From NCBI GenBank assembly GCA_905372345.1, contig CAJPPE010000003.1:1-19052 (forward strand): a DNA stretch of 19,052 nucleotides, written 5' to 3'. Below the pieces are notes generated by a model. The model worked only from the letters and a program-made list of their open reading frames with translations, did no database searches and was not told the origin of the DNA. Shown here in pieces: positions 13,966 through 19,052 of the stretch. Positions within the stretch are counted from its first letter, which is position 1. Each line of letters opens with the position of its first letter. The DNA is from an uncultured Treponema sp. Lineage in GTDB: Bacteria > Spirochaetota > Spirochaetia > Treponematales > Treponemataceae. The translations under genes were made by a program, and so were the position numbers.

Positions 13966-15756
13966 TTACGATTGAAATCTCTCGTTTATAACATAGCCCT
14001 TTCGATCCCGCTTTGGACTTCTCGGCATTTCCCATATAAAATGGTCCGTATGCAAAAGACTGTGAGCTTTATGACTGTTCGGCTTTTCAAAGAAGTTATT
14101 GTATAAATTCTTTATGTCCTCATTTTCATGCGAATATCTTAATTTTGAATTGCTGTCGATAAAATAAAGATTTTGGCCTCGTTCAAAGGCCAATTCAAAG
14201 CCGTCATGTATGGGCTGACCTCCACCTCCTACACAGCCGCCGGGGCAAGCCATAATTTCGACAAAATCATAATGCTTTTCTCCTGCTTCGATAGAATCTA
14301 TAAGCCGCCTTGTATTGGCAAGTCCGCTGGTCACGGCAACACTCAAATTATTCTCTTTTAGTGTAAAAGAAGCTTCAATAATTCCCGTCTCTTCTTGCGA
14401 AGAATGCCTTACAACTTTAAAAGCATCCGGCGGACAATTTTCTCCCATTATGGCATAATAGGCTGTACGCAAGGCCGCTTCCATAACACCGCCTGTAGCT
14501 CCGAAAATAATTCCCGCACCTGAAGCATCATGGAAAAGCTTATCAGGTTCCGTTTCTTTAAGGGTTTCGGGGAGAATATGAGCAGACTTAATCATCCTTA
14601 CAAATTCCCGCGTAGTCAAAACACAGTCCATATCATGTCCTGCATACTCGCCGTAGAAAAGCTCCATATTAATCTCGCCTTTTTTTGCAACACAGGGCAT
14701 AATTGCAACGGAAAAAATATCCTCAGGTCTTTTACCGATTGATTCAGCAAAATACGACTTCATAACCGCACCGAACATCTGCATGGGAGACTTAGCGGAA
14801 GATAAATGAGAAACCAAATGAGGATATTGGCTTTTTATAAAACGAACCCACCCCGGACAACAGGAGGTAAACATCGGTTTATCTTTTAGCTCTCCCTTAG
14901 AAAAACGCTCAAGGAATTCATAGGCTTCTTCCATTATGGTTAAGTCGGCCGAAAAACTTGTATCAAAAACATAGTCGGCTCCCATTCGTTTTAGGGCATC
15001 GAATATTTTGTTGACGGAAGCGTCTTTTAGATCAAGCCCTAAGTGTTCTCCCCAAGCCGTACGGATTGCAGGAGCCACTTGCACAACAACAACCTTATCA
15101 GGATCGGCAACTGCCCGCCAGAATTTTTCCGTGTCATCTCTTTCACGCAAGGCTCCTACAGGACAATGGGTAATACACTGACCGCATAGTGAGCAGTCTG
15201 CTTCGGCTATAGTCCTTGAGCCTGAAACATTTATTGTAGTTCTTGCTCCCGTTCCTTCCAATTCCCAGATATTAAGACCTTGAACTTTATCACAAACCTG
15301 AATACATCGCATACATTTAATACATTTTTTTGAATCCCGTATAAGAGGAAAATTTTTATCCCATGGCTGGTGTTCAAGCTGTTCTTCATATAATACATCT
15401 TGAATATTAAGATCGTTTGCAAGGGTTTGTAAGGAACAGTTTCCGCTTCTTACACAGGTTGCACACTTACAATCATGCTGAGACAAAATCATCTGAACGG
15501 TTCTTCTTCTGTCAAGCCTTACTTTTGGGCTATTGGTATACACAACCATCCCTTCTTCAACAGTGTTGTTACAAGCTGTTATAAGTTTTTCCTTTCCTTC
15601 CAGTTCAACAACACATACGCGGCATGCAGCAATTTCATTGATCCCCTTTAAAAAACAAAGTTTTGGTATAGGAATACCGGCCTGTGCCGCAGCTTCCATA
15701 ATTGTCATATCTTTATCAACATTTATTTTTATATTATCTATTGTTAAGTTTACCAT
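13966..15756 (-). CDS. hydA: [FeFe] hydrogenase catalytic subunit (group A, CpI-like)
   Basis: A 596-residue enzyme catalysing reversible 2H+ + 2e- to H2 in the cytoplasm (no signal peptide). Seen in order: an N-terminal [2Fe-2S] domain (Cys34, 45, 48, 62); a His-Cys3 [4Fe-4S] site (His94, Cys98, 101, 107); two [4Fe-4S] sets (Cys145/148/151/155 and 188/191/194/198); then the H-cluster motifs L1 TSCCPGW (297-303), L2 MPCVAKKGE (353-361) and L3 MACPGGCVGGGGQP (502-515). The cysteine spacing is nearly co-linear with Clostridium pasteurianum CpI, including the proton-relay Cys299. A ~40-residue C-terminal tail follows, with several His (SHKAHSLLHTDHF), and there is no extra C-terminal [2Fe-2S] as in T. 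maritima HydA. The start overlaps the upstream flavoprotein gene by 7 nt (ATGGTAA), and GGGAGGG lies 11 nt before it. The maturases HydE, HydF and HydG are not in the window. Confidence 0.95.
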   Translation of the reverse strand: MVNLTIDNIKINVDKDMTIMEAAAQAGIPIPKLCFLKGINEIAACRVCVVELEGKEKLITACNNTVEEGMVVYTNSPKVRLDRRRTVQMILSQHDCKCATCVRSGNCSLQTLANDLNIQDVLYEEQLEHQPWDKNFPLIRDSKKCIKCMRCIQVCDKVQGLNIWELEGTGARTTINVSGSRTIAEADCSLCGQCITHCPVGALRERDDTEKFWRAVADPDKVVVVQVAPAIRTAWGEHLGLDLKDASVNKIFDALKRMGADYVFDTSFSADLTIMEEAYEFLERFSKGELKDKPMFTSCCPGWVRFIKSQYPHLVSHLSSAKSPMQMFGAVMKSYFAESIGKRPEDIFSVAIMPCVAKKGEINMELFYGEYAGHDMDCVLTTREFVRMIKSAHILPETLKETEPDKLFHDASGAGIIFGATGGVMEAALRTAYYAIMGENCPPDAFKVVRHSSQEETGIIEASFTLKENNLSVAVTSGLANTRRLIDSIEAGEKHYDFVEIMACPGGCVGGGGQPIHDGFELAFERGQNLYFIDSNSKLRYSHENEDIKNLYNNFFEKPNSHKAHSLLHTDHFIWEMPRSPKRDRKGYVINERFQS

Positions 15757-17579
15757 AATCGTTCACGCCCTCCCTTAAATATTCCAAAGCCGAAGTGATC
15801 GCATTTAAGACAACGGTTCGATTCCTGACAAGCCTCTTTTTTACTCATACAGAACTCTACACCTTCAAAATCCTTAATCCTTTCTGAGGCTTCTCTTTCT
15901 CCAAGCTCAACCCTTCCGCAGGCAAGGCGGTCATCTATATTGGGAATGGGGATTTCTATATCACAGCTTATAGTGTGGCTGTAACCTAAATATTCGTCTA
16001 TATTTGCAGCCATAACCTTTCCTGCGGCAATGGCCTTTATAACTGTAGAAGGGCCTGAAGCACAATCCCCTCCTGAAAATAAGCCCGGCATTCCTTTAAA
16101 ACTTGCGCTGGGCATCGTAAAAAGCTTGCCCCTATCAATCGGTATACCTGCTTCTTCATAATGCTGAGTTTCGATATCCTGTCCTATTGCAACAACAAGC
16201 ACTTCACACGGAATAAAAATATTAGGTTCCCCCGTAGATACAACGGAGGCTCGGCCGTCTTTTATTTTGGAAATCATCTGGGGAGTAACCCAAACGCCTG
16301 TGAGTTTTCCATTCTTTACTTCGAGTTTTGAAGGAGCTTTTAGGGTCATCATTTCTACCCCTTCGGCTAAGGCTCCTTCTATTTCGGCAGGAAGAGCTGT
16401 CATATCGGCTACACGCCTTCGATAAAGACAGGTAACTTTTTCCGATTTTAGGCGGACAGCCGTCCGCACTGCATCCATAGCAACATTTCCGCCTCCTATT
16501 ATTGCAGTTTTTTTACCTGTTAAATCCATGCCCTTATCCATTCCTACATCCCTAAGAAATTGAACGGCAGAGATAACGCCTTCGGCATCTTCTCCTTCAA
16601 GGCCTAGTTTTTTGTCGGTTGAGGCTCCAATTGCTATAATAGCCGCATCATTATCTTTTATAAGCTCATTGAGTTCTATGTCGGTTCCTATTTTTTTACC
16701 GTAAACAACTTTAACTCCGGTTTCGAGAATTGCATTTATATCTTCGTCCAATCTATCCTTAGGAAGACGGTAATTAGGTATACCGTAACGGAGCATTCCT
16801 CCTAATTTGGGCAGCATTTCATATACGGTTGTCTGATGCCCCATGAGCTGTAAATAATAAGCCGCGGTGAGCCCTGCAGGACCGCCCCCGACTATGGCTA
16901 TAGTCTTTCCTGTAGAAGGGGCACATGGAGGGGGCGGAACTTTTCCGGAAAATTCAACGGCAACTCTTTTTAGTCCTCGTATATTTATGGCACTGTCTAC
17001 CATGTTTCGCCGGCACCTATGTTCGCAAGGATGTTCACAGATAAAGGCACATGTAGAAGGAAAAGGATTGTCCTTTCTGATAAGCCGGACGGCATCAGCA
17101 TACCTTTCATCCCTGACAAGGGCAATATAGCCCGGAATATCCACATTTGCAGGACAGAGGGCCACACAGGGTACGGGCTGAGTTGTTATACAGCCGCATC
17201 TTCCGTGTTTTATATGCTCTTCAAAGTCATCACGGCAATAGATTATGCTTTTATAAACCATATCGGCAGCTTCATATCCCAGAGCACAGTCAGCTGTCTC
17301 TCTTATCGACTTTGCAGTTTCTTCGATAAGTTTGATGGTTTCCATTTCAGCTTTTCCGTTTAGAACATCAGTTAAAATATGCTTTAACTGTAAAAGGCCG
17401 ATACGGCACGGCACACATTTTCCGCAAGTTTGGGCATGACACATTTCGATAAAGGCACGTGTTATGTAAACGGGACAAAGTCCGGGAGGACTCGCTTCAA
17501 TTCGATGTTGAAGATTCTCATACAGTTCTTCAATTATAATTTGAGACCGGTTTTGTGAAAATATCTCAAGTCGACTCAT
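15750..17579 (-). CDS. Fusion of a NuoF-type Fe-S domain with a GltD-like FAD/NAD(P)H oxidoreductase, hydrogenase partner
   Basis: A 609-residue cytoplasmic protein. N-terminal part (about 30-130): the NADH_4Fe-4S domain of NuoF/HydB, TCGKCVPCR with Cys52/55/58 and the distal Cys98 (DCALG); the FMN- and NADH-binding parts of NuoF are absent. Middle (about 138-200): a GltD-type Fe-S domain, ALCPANVDIPGYI followed by FICEHPCEHRCRR. Then an FAD Rossmann motif, IVGGGPAGLTAAYYL (about 229-243), a pyridine-nucleotide motif, IIGGGNVAMD, with downstream LYRRR (about 360-389) suggesting NADPH preference, and the closing FAD motif GLFSGGDCASGPSTVIKAIAAG. A short Cys tail (CQESNRCLKC) ends it. I chose the second Met (17577-17579) because AAGGAG is 7 nt upstream; the Met at 17585 would leave 1 nt. 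It is first in a two-gene operon with the hydrogenase, so it should feed electrons between NAD(P)H and that enzyme. Confidence 0.88.
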   Translation of the reverse strand: MSRLEIFSQNRSQIIIEELYENLQHRIEASPPGLCPVYITRAFIEMCHAQTCGKCVPCRIGLLQLKHILTDVLNGKAEMETIKLIEETAKSIRETADCALGYEAADMVYKSIIYCRDDFEEHIKHGRCGCITTQPVPCVALCPANVDIPGYIALVRDERYADAVRLIRKDNPFPSTCAFICEHPCEHRCRRNMVDSAINIRGLKRVAVEFSGKVPPPPCAPSTGKTIAIVGGGPAGLTAAYYLQLMGHQTTVYEMLPKLGGMLRYGIPNYRLPKDRLDEDINAILETGVKVVYGKKIGTDIELNELIKDNDAAIIAIGASTDKKLGLEGEDAEGVISAVQFLRDVGMDKGMDLTGKKTAIIGGGNVAMDAVRTAVRLKSEKVTCLYRRRVADMTALPAEIEGALAEGVEMMTLKAPSKLEVKNGKLTGVWVTPQMISKIKDGRASVVSTGEPNIFIPCEVLVVAIGQDIETQHYEEAGIPIDRGKLFTMPSASFKGMPGLFSGGDCASGPSTVIKAIAAGKVMAANIDEYLGYSHTISCDIEIPIPNIDDRLACGRVELGEREASERIKDFEGVEFCMSKKEACQESNRCLKCDHFGFGIFKGGRERLW

Positions 17580-17635
17580 TTGCATACTCCTTATGTCATA
17601 TATATTAACCTAAGTTGAATCCACTCTCATCTTTA

Positions 17636-17664
17636 ATTGTACAATATGTTTATTAAAATAGCAA
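17636..17664 (-). promoter_or_regulatory. Sigma-70 promoter of the hydrogenase operon with palindrome at the -10
   Basis: On the minus strand TTGCTA (17664-17659), 17-nt spacer, TACAAT (17641-17636). The predicted start is near 17629, giving a leader of about 50 nt. The -10 lies inside the perfect 10-bp palindrome ATTGTACAAT (17636-17645), a possible but unproven operator. Confidence 0.62.
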
Positions 17665-17705
17665 GTTTTAATTTGATAACTTTAGAATTTTTTTCTATAA
17701 ATTGT

Positions 17706-18797
17706 TTATTCTACAAGGCCGTACTTCATCGAATATATTAAAACCCTTATCGAAAGGCTGTCATCCTTGAGGTATTTTTTGATTCTTTCTTCGGCTCCTC
17801 TTTCCATGGCTTTAAGAATCATTTCCATCTTGTTTTCAACAAGATAGTTGAAGGCTTCTTCAGCCGTTAAAAAGGCATTGACCGTTTCGATTATTTTTTT
17901 TTCTGCCCCATGCATGGCAAGGTAGTAGACAAAGGCTTCCATGCGCGTGTCGGCGGTGCGGTTATGGGTGTTAAAAATGCCTATGGAAAGTTTAGCGAAT
18001 TTACCTATGTGTCCTAGTAAGGTCATGGTTTTAAAACCTTTAGAATAGGCATAGCTTAAACTATCCCCTATATAGTTTGAAATTTTTACGGTGGGAAGGT
18101 CTATTATAGTGTTTAGTTTTTCTTTAAGGCCTTCCCCGTAGTTTCCCGGCACCAAAAGTATTTCTTTTTTTTTCGAATTTTGTAATATTCCGTCTATTTC
18201 AAGGTAGATAGTTTTTTTGATGGCATCTTCGCTCATAGGATAGACTATGCCCTTTGTGCCGATAATAGAGATGCCGCCTTCAACACCGATATTTTTATTA
18301 AAGGTTTTTTTGCCGATTTCGGCTCCTTGAGGACTGAAAATTTCTACATTGAAACCCTTTTCTGAAACCTTTAAAACTTCTTTTTCTATCATTTGACGGG
18401 GTACGGGATTAATGGCAGCCTCCCCTACTTCTCCGAAAAGCCCTTTTTTGGTAATTCTTCCTATACCCTCTCCCCCGTCAATTAGAACCTTACCATCATT
18501 TCTATAAGAGACCCGAGCATGGATGTAGATGCCATCGGTGCTGTCCGGGTCGTCCCCCGCATCTTTTTGAACGGCGGCCTCTCCAATAGCTGTTCCGTCT
18601 TTGTCTTTATAGGAGCGGCAATGCTCTACCGGGAGGTCAAGGACAAGTCCTGCAGGCGTATCGATTTTAACCGAGGTCATAGTTTCACCGCCCAAAATCA
18701 AGGCCGCAGCCTTAGCCGCCGCCGCCGCACAGCTCCCCGTCGTATATCCGCATCTTAGCTTTTGTCCGTCTTTGTCGATATATAAATCCAGTTTCAT
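17706..18797 (-). CDS. cbiD: Cobalt-precorrin-5B C1-methyltransferase CbiD
   Basis: A 363-residue enzyme of the anaerobic cobalamin pathway, which methylates C-1 of cobalt-precorrin-5B using S-adenosylmethionine. Seen: the diagnostic N-terminal LRCGYTTGSCAAAAAKAAALIL (about 14-35), VKIDTPAGLVLDLPVEHC, DAGDDPDSTDGIYIHARV, GEGIGRITKKGLFGEVGEAAINPVP, and LLVPGNYGEGL (about 215-225) before a small central Gly-rich segment (MTLLGHIGKFAKLSIGIFNTHN) with TADTRMEAF. Length and order match CbiD. No other cobalamin gene is in the window, so it sits apart from a cbi operon here. The ATG at 18797 has no Shine-Dalgarno; an extended -10 box suggests a leader of about 6 nt. The hydrogenase operon follows 120 nt downstream on the same strand with its own promoter. 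Confidence 0.95.
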   Translation of the reverse strand: MKLDLYIDKDGQKLRCGYTTGSCAAAAAKAAALILGGETMTSVKIDTPAGLVLDLPVEHCRSYKDKDGTAIGEAAVQKDAGDDPDSTDGIYIHARVSYRNDGKVLIDGGEGIGRITKKGLFGEVGEAAINPVPRQMIEKEVLKVSEKGFNVEIFSPQGAEIGKKTFNKNIGVEGGISIIGTKGIVYPMSEDAIKKTIYLEIDGILQNSKKKEILLVPGNYGEGLKEKLNTIIDLPTVKISNYIGDSLSYAYSKGFKTMTLLGHIGKFAKLSIGIFNTHNRTADTRMEAFVYYLAMHGAEKKIIETVNAFLTAEEAFNYLVENKMEMILKAMERGAEERIKKYLKDDSLSIRVLIYSMKYGLVE

Positions 18798-18809
18798 TTT
18801 ATAGATAAG

Positions 18810-18818
18810 ATTATAGCA
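18810..18818 (-). promoter_or_regulatory. Extended -10 promoter of cbiD
   Basis: On the minus strand the sequence TGCTATAAT is a perfect extended -10 box, ending 12 nt before the cbiD ATG. The -35 region is poor (TTCTCT at 17-nt spacing), which extended -10 promoters tolerate. Transcription should start about 6 nt before the start codon. Confidence 0.5.
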
Positions 18819-18873
18819 TTAAAAATGGGTTTAGAGAAGATGAGAAAAATATAAAAGCTTTGGAACATTCTTA

Positions 18874-19052
18874 TCACAACCTCCTCAATACTCTCTGCTG
18901 CATGATAAAACCGATGAGTATCATTGTAAAATCAACGGCAGGAGCTGCCCACCATACGGCGAGGCTTCCGAATAAGTGCGGCAAAATCAGCATGGCGGGA
19001 ACAAAGAGGATGAGCTGACGCAAGAGGACAATCGCTCCGGCTTTTTTGGCAT
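18874..19052 (-). CDS. MATE-family efflux transporter (C-terminal 59 codons, partial)
   Basis: The reading frame enters from the right edge and stops at a TGA (18874-18876). It encodes AKKAGAIVLLRQLILFVPAM, then LILPHLFGSLAVWWAAPAVD, a last hydrophobic stretch FTMILIGFIM, and a basic end QQRVLRRL. The pattern of a Leu-Arg-Gln turn, a Pro-containing helix, 'LFG...VWWA.P..D' and a final helix is typical of helices 11-12 of MATE multidrug/Na+ antiporters. The ligand cannot be inferred. There is a 76-nt gap to cbiD with no clear terminator, so read-through into cbiD is possible alongside the cbiD promoter. Confidence 0.8.
   Translation of the reverse strand, partial: AKKAGAIVLLRQLILFVPAMLILPHLFGSLAVWWAAPAVDFTMILIGFIMQQRVLRRL

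Noticed and set aside
17580-17585. First Met of the hydrogenase-associated flavoprotein
   Set aside because: Only 1 nt separates it from AAGGAG; the Met two codons later has 7-nt spacing.
17688-17706. TAGAA/TTCTA inverted repeat after cbiD
   Set aside because: Five AT-rich pairs without a T run on the minus strand; not a credible terminator.
18798-18873. Cobalamin riboswitch upstream of cbiD
   Set aside because: The gap is only 76 nt, with no conserved B12-box-like sequence and a promoter just before the start codon.

Overview
The window looks like a piece of a spirochaete chromosome, most likely an oral-type Treponema close to T. denticola. This is inferred from the AT-rich but not extreme composition, a paired set of uncharacterised genes (families known to me as TIGR03545 and TIGR03546), a lipoprotein with a relaxed lipobox, the protein sequences of the synthetases and CheW, and a fermentative [FeFe] hydrogenase. 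Gene density is high. I see no rRNA, tRNA, CRISPR array, insertion sequence or phage gene.

Left part (1-4430): an operon on the minus strand runs from a small membrane protein (TIGR03546-like) to a large AsmA-like protein (TIGR03545-like) to rqcH/NFACT, which leaves the left edge. The genes are 1 nt apart and then overlap as TAATG. Upstream of this operon lies the only gene-poor stretch over 300 bases (4124-4429). It holds the last ~45 codons of a lost glycogen synthase gene, a strong but misplaced Shine-Dalgarno sequence, and a terminator-like hairpin just before the next gene.

Middle (4430-13950, plus strand): a SIMPL-domain lipoprotein; an APC-type amino-acid permease with its own promoter and a strong terminator; aspS-trpS; cheW, a divergent DegT-type PLP protein and nadK; then a YbiT-type ABC-F ATPase. 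aspS and the ABC-F gene each have a near-consensus sigma-70 promoter whose -10 box ends 9 nt before the ATG, with no Shine-Dalgarno, so both mRNAs should be leaderless.

Right part (13966-19052, minus strand): the C-terminus of a MATE transporter enters at the right edge, followed by cbiD (cobalamin synthesis) and a two-gene operon. That operon encodes a NuoF-type Fe-S domain fused to a GltD-like FAD/NAD(P)H module, then a CpI-like [FeFe] hydrogenase overlapping it by 7 nt. This pair reads as a compact NAD(P)H-linked hydrogenase without separate NuoE or full NuoF subunits.

The strongest leads are the hydrogenase/flavoprotein fusion pair, the AsmA-like/DUF2062-like pair coupled to a divergent RqcH, the ABC-F protein with one intact and one degenerate ATP site, and the leaderless-promoter architecture.
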